The notes beneath the pieces were generated by a model, which saw only the letters and a list, made by a program, of their open reading frames with translations, was not told where the DNA came from and did no database searches. Positions 10,699-19,499 of a stretch of DNA of 64,000 nucleotides are shown here, piece by piece. The first letter of the stretch is position 1. Every line of letters starts with the position of its first letter. The stretch lies in assembly GCF_000521865.1 (NCBI RefSeq), contig NZ_JAME01000007.1, positions 98,120-162,119 of the forward strand, written 5' to 3'. The translations under genes were made by a program, and so were the position numbers. This DNA is from Roseivivax isoporae LMG 25204 (lineage in GTDB: Bacteria; Pseudomonadota; Alphaproteobacteria; Rhodobacterales; Rhodobacteraceae).

Positions 10699-10752
10699 TG
10701 AGCAAATGCCAAGCTCATGGGCAAACATTCATCACGCCGCACATCCTGTCAA
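10699..10752 (-). promoter_or_regulatory. smoE promoter region with paired TTTGCYCA operator half-sites
   Basis: On the minus strand a consensus -35 TTGACA (10752-10747) is followed by a poor -10 and by two copies of TTTGCYCA: TTTGCCCA at 10725-10718 and TTTGCTCA at 10706-10699, 19 bp apart or about two helical turns. The repeats lie where the -10/+1 region should be. Binding by the adjacent SorC-type regulator is inferred from location. Confidence 0.45.
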
Positions 10753-10859
10753 CATCGGACTTCGCGCGCAGCCGCGCGCCATGCGCCCAAAACCTCGCGC
10801 GATGCCGAAAGGGCGGGGCGCAAGATATTGCATAAAATGGATAATGTCCGGAGGGGAAA

Positions 10860-11810
10860 TCAGCGCCCGAGGAGCGCCGTCGCGGTGTCCTCGTCGGTCA
10901 CGAGCCCGTTCACGAGCCCGCCGCGCAGGGCGGCGGACAGGCCCGCCACCTTTTCGGGACCGTGCGCCGCGGCGAGGACGACCCGATTCCCCGCGGGATC
11001 GAGCGGCGCCGAGCAGACCCGTGCGGTGACCGGGTCGGCGACGAGCGTGCCGTCGGCGGCGAGCGGCCAGCCGAGGATCTCGGCCACGGCCCCCTTGCCG
11101 CGCAACCGCGCGAGGTCCTCCGCCCCGATGAAGCCGTCCTGCAGCACCGGCGCGGTGTCGGTCATCACGCCCACGCCCACCACCCACATGTCGGCGGCCG
11201 CGGCGAGCGCGCGGGTATTGGCCAGCATCGCCTGCCCGGTCAGCGCCGCGCGCTCGTCCTCGGAGGCCGCGATCACGGGCACCGGCAGCGGATAGGTCTG
11301 GGCGGTGACCTTCTCGGTCATGGTGAACAGCACGTTGTAGTAGGCGGTCGAGCCGTCGGGCGCGATGTTGCCGGTCAGCGACACGATGCGGTGCTGCGCG
11401 CAATCGAGGCGCGGCAGGTGCTCGACCGCGATGCGCAGGGTGCGCCCCGTCCCGAGCCCCAGCACCATCGGGTCGGGCCGCGACAGCAGCGCCTCGATCC
11501 GGTCGCCCACGGCGAAACTGACGGCGCGGCGGGTGTCCTCGTTGGCGCCGAGGGCCGGCACCACCTCGCATTCCCGGAGCCCGAACGTGTCGCCGAGCGC
11601 ATGGGCGAGGTCGAGACAGCGCGAGATCGGGTGGTCGATGCGGACCTTCACGAGGCCCGAAGCCACCGCCTGGCTGACCAGGCGCTGCGCCGATTGCCGC
11701 GAGACGCCCATGAGGCGCGCGATCTCGTCCTGCGTGCGCCCGGCGACGAAGGAAAGCCAGGCCGCGCGCGCGGCATCGTCGAGCTTCTTGGCGGCGCGGT
11801 CATCGGTCAT
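10860..11810 (-). CDS. SorC-family sugar-binding transcriptional regulator
   Basis: Likely controls the polyol operon directly downstream. The 316-residue product has an N-terminal HTH (about 10-60, with TQDEIARLMGVSRQSAQRLV) and a C-terminal SorC effector domain with GLGTGRTLRIAVEHL and VVGVGVM, which binds phosphorylated sugars in this family. It is co-oriented with smoE, 184 bp upstream. Some characterised members activate and others repress; the sequence does not decide. Confidence 0.88.
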   Translation of the reverse strand: MTDDRAAKKLDDAARAAWLSFVAGRTQDEIARLMGVSRQSAQRLVSQAVASGLVKVRIDHPISRCLDLAHALGDTFGLRECEVVPALGANEDTRRAVSFAVGDRIEALLSRPDPMVLGLGTGRTLRIAVEHLPRLDCAQHRIVSLTGNIAPDGSTAYYNVLFTMTEKVTAQTYPLPVPVIAASEDERAALTGQAMLANTRALAAAADMWVVGVGVMTDTAPVLQDGFIGAEDLARLRGKGAVAEILGWPLAADGTLVADPVTARVCSAPLDPAGNRVVLAAAHGPEKVAGLSAALRGGLVNGLVTDEDTATALLGR

Positions 11811-11900
11811 GGGACGGCTCCCGGCAATGCGGCGGCGGGCCAGATCAGACGGCAGATCGGCCGCCCGGTAAAGCCCGCGCCGCCCCCTGCGCGCGCCGGA

Positions 11901-12626
11901 TCAGTAGAAGCTCACCTGCGCGTCGTCGGTGATGGTGGTGCCCACCTGCTCGCCGGCCAGCACGCGACCCGCCGCGCCCGGCTGGTCGAAGCCCACCACG
12001 TGCACGCGCATCCGGTGCTGCTGGGCCAGCACGAGCGCCGCCTGGTCCATGAAGGTCAGCCGGTCCTTGATGGCCTTCTCGAAGGTCAGCGTCTTGTAGA
12101 GCCGCGCGTCCGGATCCTTGCGCGGGTCGGTGACATAGACGCCGTCGATGCCGTTCTTCATCGCGAGGACGCAGTCGCAGTCGAGCTCGATCGCGCGCTG
12201 CACCGACGGGTAGTCGGTGGTCAGGTAGGGCTCGCCGATGCCGCCGCAAAGCAGCACGATGCGCCGCTTCTCGAGGTGGCGCGCGGCGCGGCGGCGGATG
12301 TAGGGCTCGCCGATCTGCGGGATGGTCAGCGCCGACATGAGCCGAACCTCGATGTCCGAGGTCGCCTCGATCTTCGCGCGCAGCAGGATGCCGTTGGCGA
12401 TGGTGCCCAGCATCCCCACATTGTCCGCCTCGACCCGCTCGATGTTCCAGTCGGACGAGACCGAGCCGCGGAAGATGTTGCCGCCGCCGATCACCGCGGC
12501 CACTTCGGCCCCGGATTCGTGCAGCTTGAGGATTTCCTTCACGACCGAGCTGATGGCGCTGTCGGAAAACACGCCTGCCGCCCCGCTGGCGAGCGCCTCG
12601 CCGCTGATCTTGACCATCACCCGCAT
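11901..12626 (-). CDS. pyrH: UMP kinase (PyrH-like, divergent and isolated)
   Basis: Amino-acid-kinase fold, predicted to phosphorylate UMP to UDP. The 241-residue product shows the N-terminal VKISGEAL, GGGNIFRG phosphate loop, a GMLGTIANG segment, LLCGGIGEPYLTTDYPSVQRAIEL and the late D-G-V-Y-(V)-DPRKDP motif. The residues after NIFRG (SVSSDWNIERVEADNVG) depart from the usual GMDR..AD-MGMLAT stretch, and the gene is not beside tsf/frr, where the housekeeping pyrH normally lies. It could therefore be a second, specialised nucleotide kinase. It begins 454 bp from the divergent opp operon. Confidence 0.78.
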   Translation of the reverse strand: MRVMVKISGEALASGAAGVFSDSAISSVVKEILKLHESGAEVAAVIGGGNIFRGSVSSDWNIERVEADNVGMLGTIANGILLRAKIEATSDIEVRLMSALTIPQIGEPYIRRRAARHLEKRRIVLLCGGIGEPYLTTDYPSVQRAIELDCDCVLAMKNGIDGVYVTDPRKDPDARLYKTLTFEKAIKDRLTFMDQAALVLAQQHRMRVHVVGFDQPGAAGRVLAGEQVGTTITDDAQVSFY

Positions 12627-13080
12627 CGCGCGCCGCTCCCATGTCCGTTGATGGCGGTGTCCTAAAGCGCCGGCGCAGGCGAGTCAACGAAACCGGTTTT
12701 TTAAGAAAATCAATGCCTTGATTTCCGGTCCGGCGCGATGCGGCCGGTCGGGCCGCGCGCCGCCCGGATCGCCCGCCCCGGCCTGGCGCGATGCCGCCGG
12801 CCCGCGCGAATCAGCCCGCGAAAGAATCGCAAAGATGGTGGCCGGCCGGACGCCATCTTTGCAAAGCTCACGCCCCCGTGGCCCAGCGCGTGGGCAGGCC
12901 GGACCGGCGCCGCGTCGCCCGGATTCGGCGAAATCCGGCCGGGACTGGGCGGATCGCCGCGTTGACGCTACGATAGGCTTGATGCCCCCGGTCGGACACT
13001 CTCGTCTCGCGTGCACGACCGGGCGCCGGGGACGGCATCCGGACGACAAGATCCAGGGATCCTTGAGGAGGTAGACCCCC
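12627..13080. other. Divergent intergenic region between pyrH-like gene and opp operon
   Basis: No gene is seen in these 454 bp. It holds an AT-rich patch near 12695-12725, including the inverted repeat AAATCAA (12707-12713) / TTGATTT (12718-12724), and a second perfect repeat GCAAAGATGG (12829-12838) / CCATCTTTGC (12853-12862). A GAGGAGGT ribosome site for oppA lies just before 13081. Both repeats are operator or stem-loop candidates. Confidence 0.6.
12829..12862. repeat. Perfect 10-bp inverted repeat upstream of oppA
   Basis: GCAAAGATGG at 12829-12838 and CCATCTTTGC at 12853-12862 surround a 14-nt GC-rich centre that contains GGCCGGCC. It lies about 220 bp before oppA and 200 bp before the pyrH-like gene. 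The AT-containing arms stand out against the surrounding GC, which suits a protein-binding site more than a terminator, since no T-run follows either way. Confidence 0.45.
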
Positions 13081-14694
13081 GTGCTGAACCGACGCATCGC
13101 CGCATCCGTCCTGGCGCTGGCCGTGGCCGCGCCCGCACTTGCCGACAACCCCGTGCCAGAAGGCGTGACGCTTTCCGAGGACCAGCACTACACGTTCTGG
13201 TTGCTCGACGCGATCAAGTCGATGGATCCGCAGGTCAACACCGACGTCGAGGGCTCGGACATCCTGCGTCAGCTCTTCGAGGGGCTCTACAACGAGGACG
13301 GCGAGGGCAACATCGTGCCCGGCGTCGCGCTGGAGCACGCGGTGTCCGAGGACCAGAAGACCTACACCTTCACGCTGCGCGACGACGCGCGCTGGTCGAA
13401 CGGCGACCCGGTGACGGCGGACGATTTCGTCTACGCCTGGCGCCGCCTCGCCGATCCCGCGACCGCGTCGGAATACGCCTGGTACATGGAGCTCATGCAG
13501 GTCGAGAACGCGCCCGAGGTCATCGCGGGCGACATGCCGCCCGAGGAGCTCGGCGTGCGCGCGGTCGACGACCACACGCTCGAGGTCACCATCGGCACGC
13601 CGCTGCCCTACTTCCCGCAGATGCTGGTGCATGCCTCGACCTTCCCGGTCCATGCCGCCACGATCGAGGAGCATGGCGACGCCTGGACCCGTCCCGAGAA
13701 CATGGTGGGCAACGGCGCCTACAAGCTTGACGAGCACATCCTCGGCGAGCGGGTCGAGATGTCGCCCTCGGAGACCTACTGGGACGCCGAGAACGTCGTC
13801 CTCGACCGGCTGACCGCGCTCACCATCAACGACGTGAACCTCGGCCTCACGCGTTACCTCGCGGGCGAGCTCGACCGCGTCGACGTCCCCGCCGGCCAGT
13901 ATCCCCGTCTCGCGGAGGAATATCCCGACCAGGCGACGTCGACGCCCTATTCCTGCAGCTACATCTACATGCTGAACGTGGGCGACCAGGGCCCCGAGGC
14001 CCTCGACGACGTGCGCGTGCGCAAGGCCATGTCCTACGGCATCGACCGCGACATCATCGTCGAGCGCATCCTGCAGGGTGGCCAGCGGCCGTCCTACAAC
14101 TGGACCCACTGGGCAACCGCCGGCTTCGAGGTGCCCGAGATCGACTACGCGGGATGGGACCAGTCCCGCCGCATGGAAGAGGCCCGCACGCTGATGGAAG
14201 AGGCCGGCTACGGCCCCGACAACCCGGTCGCGCTGACGCTGAACTACAACACCTCCGAAGATCACAAGAAGATCGCCATCGCGGTCAGCCAGATGCTGAA
14301 GCCGCTCGGTTTCGACATCACGCTGAACAACATGGAATGGAAGGTGCACACCGACCGGATGCAGGCGCAGGACTTCGAGATGGCGCGCTATGCCTGGTGC
14401 GGCGACTACAACGAGGCGTCGACCTATCTCGACCTCTTCACCTCGTATTCCGGGCACAACAACGGCGAGTTCTTCAACGAGGACTACGACCGCATCATGA
14501 AGGAGTCGAAGACCGCAGAGGATCCGCAGCCCCTCTACCAGGAGGCCGAGGAGATCCTCGCGGCCGAGATGCCGGTGATCCCGATCTACCATTACGCGCA
14601 GGTCGACATGGTGGCCGAGGACATCCGCGGCCTGCCGACCCAGAACGTGATGCAGACCTGGTACGCCAAGGACATGTACCGCGTCGCCGAGTGA
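13081..14694 (+). CDS. oppA: Peptide ABC transporter substrate-binding protein (OppA-like)
   Basis: Periplasmic peptide-binding protein of solute-binding family 5, 537 residues. The GTG start is supported by GAGGAGGT about 8 nt upstream. A signal peptide covers residues 1-21 (cleavage ALA-DN). Family motifs include LRDDARWSNGDPVTADDFVYAWRRL near 99-123 and the peptide-pocket region. First gene of oppABCDF. Followed by a 10-bp perfect hairpin before oppB. Confidence 0.92.
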   Translation: MLNRRIAASVLALAVAAPALADNPVPEGVTLSEDQHYTFWLLDAIKSMDPQVNTDVEGSDILRQLFEGLYNEDGEGNIVPGVALEHAVSEDQKTYTFTLRDDARWSNGDPVTADDFVYAWRRLADPATASEYAWYMELMQVENAPEVIAGDMPPEELGVRAVDDHTLEVTIGTPLPYFPQMLVHASTFPVHAATIEEHGDAWTRPENMVGNGAYKLDEHILGERVEMSPSETYWDAENVVLDRLTALTINDVNLGLTRYLAGELDRVDVPAGQYPRLAEEYPDQATSTPYSCSYIYMLNVGDQGPEALDDVRVRKAMSYGIDRDIIVERILQGGQRPSYNWTHWATAGFEVPEIDYAGWDQSRRMEEARTLMEEAGYGPDNPVALTLNYNTSEDHKKIAIAVSQMLKPLGFDITLNNMEWKVHTDRMQAQDFEMARYAWCGDYNEASTYLDLFTSYSGHNNGEFFNEDYDRIMKESKTAEDPQPLYQEAEEILAAEMPVIPIYHYAQVDMVAEDIRGLPTQNVMQTWYAKDMYRVAE

Positions 14695-14702
14695 TCCGTC
14701 CC

Positions 14703-14727
14703 GGACGGGGGCGCTCGGCCCCCGTCC
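14703..14727 (+). repeat. Intercistronic hairpin after oppA
   Basis: GGACGGGGGC (14703-14712) and GCCCCCGTCC (14718-14727) form a perfect 10-bp stem with loop GCTCG, starting 8 nt after the oppA stop. No U-run follows, so it more likely stabilises the upstream mRNA or causes partial termination, giving more binding protein than permease (inference). Confidence 0.6.
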
Positions 14728-14793
14728 GCGCCGCATCGCGCTCTGCCCCACGCGCGGCCGCGTCTCCTTGGCCGCCCTGCCCGGGACCCGTCC

Positions 14794-15717
14794 ATGCTGA
14801 GCTACACCCTGAAGCGTCTCGCCATCGCGATCCCGACGCTCCTGATCCTGATCGTCGTGTCCTTCGTGCTGATGCACGCCGCCCCCGGCGGGCCCTTCAC
14901 CTCGGAACGCGAGCTGCCGCCCGAGGTTCTGGCGAACCTCAACGCCAAGTACGGCCTCGACCAGCCGCTCTGGCGGCAGATCGTGACCTATGTCTGGGGG
15001 ATCGTGACCCAGTTCGATTTCGGCCCCTCCTTCGTCTACAAGGACCGCACGGTGAACGAGATCATCGCGCAGGGCTTCCCGGTGACGCTGACCTACGGGA
15101 TCCTGTCGTTCGTCGTCGCCGTGGTGGTGGGCGTGACGCTGGGCGTGGTCGCCGCGATCCGGCAGAACACGGTCGCCGACTACTTCGCCGTGGGCGTCTC
15201 GATCGGGGCGCAGGTGCTGCCGAACTTCGTCATGGCGCCGATCCTCGTCCTCGTCTTCACGCTCTGGCTCGGCTGGCTGCCGGGCGGCGGCTGGCAGGGC
15301 GGCCAGTGGCAATACGTCATCATGCCGGTGATCGCGCTCTCGACCTCGTTCATGGCCTCGATCGCGCGCATCACCCGCTCGTCCATGCTCGAGACGCTGA
15401 CGATGAACCACATCCGCACCGCGCGCGCCAAGGGCCTGCCCGAGCGCCGCGTGATCCTGCGCCACGCGCTCAAGCCCGCCATGCTGCCGGTGATCTCGTA
15501 TCTCGGCCCCGCCTTCGTCGGCATGATCACCGGCTCGGTCGTGGTGGACGTCTATTTCTCGACCGGCGGCATCGGGAAGGCCTTCGTCGACAGCGCGCTC
15601 AACCGCGACTACGCGGTGATGATGGGGGTCACGATCCTCATGGGCGCGCTCACCATCCTCTTCAACCTCGTGGTCGACATCCTCTACGGCTGGATCGACC
15701 CGAAGATCCGGTACTGA
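14794..15717 (+). CDS. oppB: Peptide ABC transporter permease OppB
   Basis: Inner-membrane permease of 307 residues. It starts with the typical MLSYTLKRLAIAIPTLLILI membrane segment, has the extracytoplasmic loop LNAKYGLDQPLWRQ, and the EAA-type loop TARAKGLPERRVILRHALKP near residues 205-225. Pairs with OppC. It lies 99 bp after oppA and 4 bp before oppC. Confidence 0.93.
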   Translation: MLSYTLKRLAIAIPTLLILIVVSFVLMHAAPGGPFTSERELPPEVLANLNAKYGLDQPLWRQIVTYVWGIVTQFDFGPSFVYKDRTVNEIIAQGFPVTLTYGILSFVVAVVVGVTLGVVAAIRQNTVADYFAVGVSIGAQVLPNFVMAPILVLVFTLWLGWLPGGGWQGGQWQYVIMPVIALSTSFMASIARITRSSMLETLTMNHIRTARAKGLPERRVILRHALKPAMLPVISYLGPAFVGMITGSVVVDVYFSTGGIGKAFVDSALNRDYAVMMGVTILMGALTILFNLVVDILYGWIDPKIRY

Positions 15718-15721
15718 TCCC

Positions 15722-16651
15722 ATGGTGGTGAACCAGCAGAAGATGCGCGCCCTCTCCGACCGACTGGCCGAGGACGCGGACAGCCCCGGCCGCTCGCTCT
15801 GGGCCGACGCGCGCCGCCGCTTCCTCGCCAACCGCGCGGCGATGACGGGCCTCGCCATGCTCGTCCTCGTCACGCTCTTCGCCCTCTTCGGCGGCACCCT
15901 CGCCCAGTGGTCGAACGAGGAGCTCGATTACACCGTGATGGGCATGGTCGCCGAGGAAGGCGGCCCGCGGCTCGACAACGGCCACTATTTCGGCACCGAC
16001 GAACTCGGCCGCGACCTCTACGCGCGCACCGTGCAGGGCACGCAGGTCAGCCTGCTCGTGGGCGTGGTCGGCGCGCTCGTCGCGGTCAGCGTCGGCACTC
16101 TCTACGGCGCGGTGGCGGGCTATGCGGGCGGACGGGTCGACAACGCGATGATGCGCGCCGTCGACGTGCTCATGTCCATTCCCTACATGTTCGTGCTGAT
16201 CCTGATCCTCGTGATGTACGGCCGCTCGATGACCGCGCTCTTCGTGGGCCTCGGGCTCATCTCTTGGCTCGAGATGAGCCGGATCGTCCGCGGCCAGACG
16301 CTGAGCCTCAAGAACCGCGAGTTCATCGAGGCCGCCCGCGCCACCGGTGTGCCCGCGGCCACGATCATCCGCCGCCACATCCTGCCGAACCTCGCCGGCG
16401 TCATCGCGGTCTACGCGACGCTGCTCGTGCCGCTGATGATCCTGACGGAAAGCTTCATCTCGTTCCTCGGGCTCGGCGTGCAGGAACCTTTGACCTCGCT
16501 CGGAGCGCTCATCTCCGAGGGCGCGGGCACGATCGCCTATGGCACGATCTGGCAGCTCGGCTTCCCGCTCCTGTTCTTCGTGCTGACGCTCTTCGGCTTC
16601 TTCTTCGTGGGCGACGGCCTGCGCGACGCGCTCGACCCAAAGGACCGCTGA
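15722..16651 (+). CDS. oppC: Peptide ABC transporter permease OppC
   Basis: Inner-membrane permease of 309 residues. It has an N-terminal OppC_N segment (LWADARRRFLANRAAMTGLA), the HYFGTDELGRDLYARTVQG signature, and the coupling loop EAARATGVPAATIIRRHILPN. Forms the channel with OppB. Confidence 0.93.
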   Translation: MVVNQQKMRALSDRLAEDADSPGRSLWADARRRFLANRAAMTGLAMLVLVTLFALFGGTLAQWSNEELDYTVMGMVAEEGGPRLDNGHYFGTDELGRDLYARTVQGTQVSLLVGVVGALVAVSVGTLYGAVAGYAGGRVDNAMMRAVDVLMSIPYMFVLILILVMYGRSMTALFVGLGLISWLEMSRIVRGQTLSLKNREFIEAARATGVPAATIIRRHILPNLAGVIAVYATLLVPLMILTESFISFLGLGVQEPLTSLGALISEGAGTIAYGTIWQLGFPLLFFVLTLFGFFFVGDGLRDALDPKDR

Positions 16652-16653
16652 CC

Positions 16654-17622
16654 ATGCCCCTTCTCGAGATCGACGACCTTTCCGTCACCTTCGACACCGC
16701 GGACGGTCCCGTGCACGCCGTGAACGGCCTCTCGCTGACGCTCGATCGCGGCGACACGCTCGGCATTGTCGGGGAAAGCGGCTCGGGCAAGTCGCAGACC
16801 GCCTTCGCGGTGCTCGGGCTGCTCGCGCGGAACGGCCGCGCCACGGGGTCGGTGCGCTTCGACGGGCAGGAGATCCTGAACGCGCCGCCGCGCGTCCTGA
16901 ACCGCATCCGGGCCGAGCGCATCGCGATCATCTTCCAGGACCCGATGACCTCGCTCAATCCCTACATGAAGATCGCCGACCAGATGACCGAGGTTCTGGA
17001 ACTGCACCAGGGTCTCGCGCGCCGCGACGCGCTGGCCGAGGCGGTGCGCATGCTCGACGCGGTGCGCATCCCGGGCGCCAGGGACCGTGTCCGGCTTTAC
17101 CCGCACGAGTTCTCGGGGGGCATGCGCCAGCGGGTGATGATCGCCATGGCGCTGCTCTGCCGGCCGGACCTGCTCATCGCCGACGAGCCGACCACCGCGC
17201 TCGACGTGACGGTGCAGGCGCAGATCATGCAGCTTCTGTCCGACCTGCAGGCCGAGTTCGGCATGGCGACCATGCTCATCACCCACGACCTCGGGGTCGT
17301 CGCTGGCTTCTGCGAGAAGGTCACCGTGATGTATGGCGGCCGGATCATGGAGCGTAGCGCCGCGGGCCCCCTGTTCGCCCGCCCGACCCATCCCTATACG
17401 AGCGGGCTGCTGGCCGCCGTGCCGCGCGTCGACCGCGGCACCTCGGCCATGCGCGCGATCCCCGGCAACCCGCCCAACATGGCCCGCCTGCCGGAGGGCT
17501 GCCCGTTCCGCCCGCGCTGCCCGCATGCGGGCGAGGATTGCGCCGTCATGCCACCGCTCGTGCCGGCGGCGGACGGGCGCGACCGCGCCTGCCACCGCCC
17601 CGCAGAGGAGATCGCCGCATGA
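16654..17622 (+). CDS. oppD: Peptide ABC transporter ATP-binding protein OppD
   Basis: ATPase of 322 residues with Walker A GESGSGKS, signature [15 protein letters not shown], Walker [13 protein letters not shown], and the C-terminal oligopeptide/dipeptide domain with clustered cysteines ([16 protein letters not shown]) that bind an Fe-S cluster in relatives. The ATG at 16654 is 2 bp after the oppC stop. Confidence 0.93.
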   Translation: MPLLEIDDLSVTFDTADGPVHAVNGLSLTLDRGDTLGIVGESGSGKSQTAFAVLGLLARNGRATGSVRFDGQEILNAPPRVLNRIRAERIAIIFQDPMTSLNPYMKIADQMTEVLELHQGLARRDALAEAVRMLDAVRIPGARDRVRLYPHEFSGGMRQRVMIAMALLCRPDLLIADEPTTALDVTVQAQIMQLLSDLQAEFGMATMLITHDLGVVAGFCEKVTVMYGGRIMERSAAGPLFARPTHPYTSGLLAAVPRVDRGTSAMRAIPGNPPNMARLPEGCPFRPRCPHAGEDCAVMPPLVPAADGRDRACHRPAEEIAA

Positions 17623-18620
17623 CCACGCCCCTCCTCTCCGCCCGCGACATCCATGTCCGCTTCGAGCTGTCGCGGCCGGGCGACATGCCGTGGACGCGCA
17701 AGCCCGTCCTGCATGCGGTCAACGGCGTCAGCTTCGACCTGATGCCGGGCCAGACGCTGGGCATCGTGGGGGAATCGGGCTGCGGCAAGTCCACGCTCGC
17801 CCGTGCGCTGATCCGCATGGTGCCGGCGACGGGCCAGGCGATCTGGCAGGGCGGCGACGACCTGATGGCGCTGTCGAACGCGCGGATGAAACGCTACCGC
17901 TCCGAGATCCAGATGATCTTCCAGGACCCGCTGGCATCGCTCAACCCGCGCATGACGCTCGGCCGGATCATCGCCGAGCCGCTTCTCACCCACCGGCCCG
18001 ACCTGTCGCGGGCGGAGGTGCAGGCTCGGGTCCGCGCGATGATGGACCGGGTCGGGCTTCTGCCGCAGATGATCAACCGCTACCCGCACGAGTTCTCGGG
18101 CGGCCAGTGCCAGCGCATCGGCATCGCCCGCGCGCTGATCGTGGAACCGAAACTGCTGATCTGCGACGAACCCGTCTCGGCGCTCGACGTCTCGATCCAG
18201 GCGCAGGTGGTGAACCTGCTCGAGGAACTGCAGCGCGATCTCGGCCTCGCCATCCTCTTCATCGCCCACGACCTGAGCGTGGTGAAGCACATCTCGGACG
18301 AGGTGATGGTGCTCTATCTCGGTCGGATGATGGAAAAGGCGCCGGCCGACCGGCTCTATGCCGAACCGCAGCATCCCTACACGCAGGCGCTCCTGTCGGC
18401 GGTGCCGGTGCCCGACCCGGTGGTGGAGCGCGGCAAGAAGATCGTCGCGCTCAAGGGCGACCTGCCGAGCCCGCTCGCCCCGCCCTCGGGCTGCGTGTTC
18501 CGCACCCGCTGCCCCCGCGCGGTCGAGGCCTGCGCGGCCGAGGTGCCGCATCCGGGCACCGGCGCGCACCGCTGCGCCTGCCTCTTCCCGGGCCCGCCGC
18601 GGCACTCCGAGGTCGCCTGA
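17619..18620 (+). CDS. oppF: Peptide ABC transporter ATP-binding protein OppF
   Basis: Second ATPase of the peptide importer, 333 residues. Walker A is GESGCGKS, signature FSGGQCQRIGIARAL, Walker B LLICDEPVSALD; the C-terminal motif GCVFRTRCPRAVEAC matches OppF. The ATG overlaps the oppD stop (ATGA). Last gene of the operon, converging on the esterase gene with 10 bp between them. Confidence 0.93.
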   Translation: MTTPLLSARDIHVRFELSRPGDMPWTRKPVLHAVNGVSFDLMPGQTLGIVGESGCGKSTLARALIRMVPATGQAIWQGGDDLMALSNARMKRYRSEIQMIFQDPLASLNPRMTLGRIIAEPLLTHRPDLSRAEVQARVRAMMDRVGLLPQMINRYPHEFSGGQCQRIGIARALIVEPKLLICDEPVSALDVSIQAQVVNLLEELQRDLGLAILFIAHDLSVVKHISDEVMVLYLGRMMEKAPADRLYAEPQHPYTQALLSAVPVPDPVVERGKKIVALKGDLPSPLAPPSGCVFRTRCPRAVEACAAEVPHPGTGAHRCACLFPGPPRHSEVA

Positions 18621-18630
18621 CCGGGCGGCC

Positions 18631-19488
18631 TCACTCGCCGAGGCGCGCGCCCTCGAACCAGTCGAGCGTCATCTCCGCCCAGCCGGGCGGGATGCCGTGC
18701 CCGCCGTAGAACAGCGCGAAATCGAGGCTGCCGCCCTCGCAGGCGTCCCAGGCCCGCCGCCAGTAGGGTCCGGTCTCGGCGAAGTGGCGCGGCTGCAGCC
18801 GGCAGCCATTCGTGCGGCGCCAGATCTCCATCGCCTGCCACACGTCGCCCTGCGCCACCGCGCCCATGTCCTCGAGGCTGTCGCCGCGCAAAAGCCGCCC
18901 CTCGAGCGGCACGGTGCCGTCCGTCCAGCCATGGGTGTGCAGGAGCCGCACAGGCCCCGCGCAGCGCGCCGGATGCGGACGCCAGAAGCTGCCCGACACC
19001 GGCGCGTAGGCGGCGAAGGCTTCGGGCGTGGCGCACGCGAGGTAGGTGGCCATCGATCCGCCGATGGAGAAGCCCGCAAGCAGCATGCGCCCGGTGTCGA
19101 GGCCGAAGCGCCGGCCGGCATCGTCGCGCACCGCCGCAAGGAAGGCGACCTCGTCCCGCGGCCCGCGCCGTTCCGGCTGGAAGCCCCAAGTGCGTCCGGG
19201 CCGGCCCTGCCGAGGCACGCCGTCGGGCGCGATCACCGCGTAGCCGCGGCCGAGCGCCGCCTCGACCATGCCGCGCATGCTGAGCGTGCCTTCACCCGAC
19301 GCGCCCCAGCCGTGCACGAAGACGAGCGCGGGCGCGTCCTCGCCGCCGCCCGCGGGCAGCTCCACGTGGTAGGTACCGGTCTCGATCTCGCAGGGCGCCG
19401 GATCGTCGCCGCAGCCCGCCTGTGCCGTCCCGCCCAGCGCCCCCGCCAGCAGCAACGCCGCCGCCCCGGCCCATCGCGTCATGCCCAT
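18631..19488 (-). CDS. Secreted alpha/beta-hydrolase, polyhydroxybutyrate depolymerase/LpqC-like
   Basis: Probable periplasmic or exported esterase, 285 residues. Signal peptide 1-24 (cleavage AQA-G), oxyanion region FVHGWGAS at 57-64, nucleophile S141 in GFSIGGS, catalytic Asp in HTHGWTDGTVP and His in GGHGIPPGW near the C-terminus. The ATG at 19488 follows GAGGAGG. It is the last of five closely packed genes after opgC-G-H and rhodanese, which hints at a cell-envelope substrate, but the substrate is unknown. Confidence 0.82.
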   Translation of the reverse strand: MGMTRWAGAAALLLAGALGGTAQAGCGDDPAPCEIETGTYHVELPAGGGEDAPALVFVHGWGASGEGTLSMRGMVEAALGRGYAVIAPDGVPRQGRPGRTWGFQPERRGPRDEVAFLAAVRDDAGRRFGLDTGRMLLAGFSIGGSMATYLACATPEAFAAYAPVSGSFWRPHPARCAGPVRLLHTHGWTDGTVPLEGRLLRGDSLEDMGAVAQGDVWQAMEIWRRTNGCRLQPRHFAETGPYWRRAWDACEGGSLDFALFYGGHGIPPGWAEMTLDWFEGARLGE

Positions 19489-19499
19489 GCCTGTCCTCC

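Noticed and set aside
12868..15897. Open frame of about 1009 codons on the minus strand across oppA-oppB
   Set aside because: It is antisense to well-supported opp genes. Its product is rich in His, Asp, Arg and Val with no family motif, a typical artefact of third-position GC.
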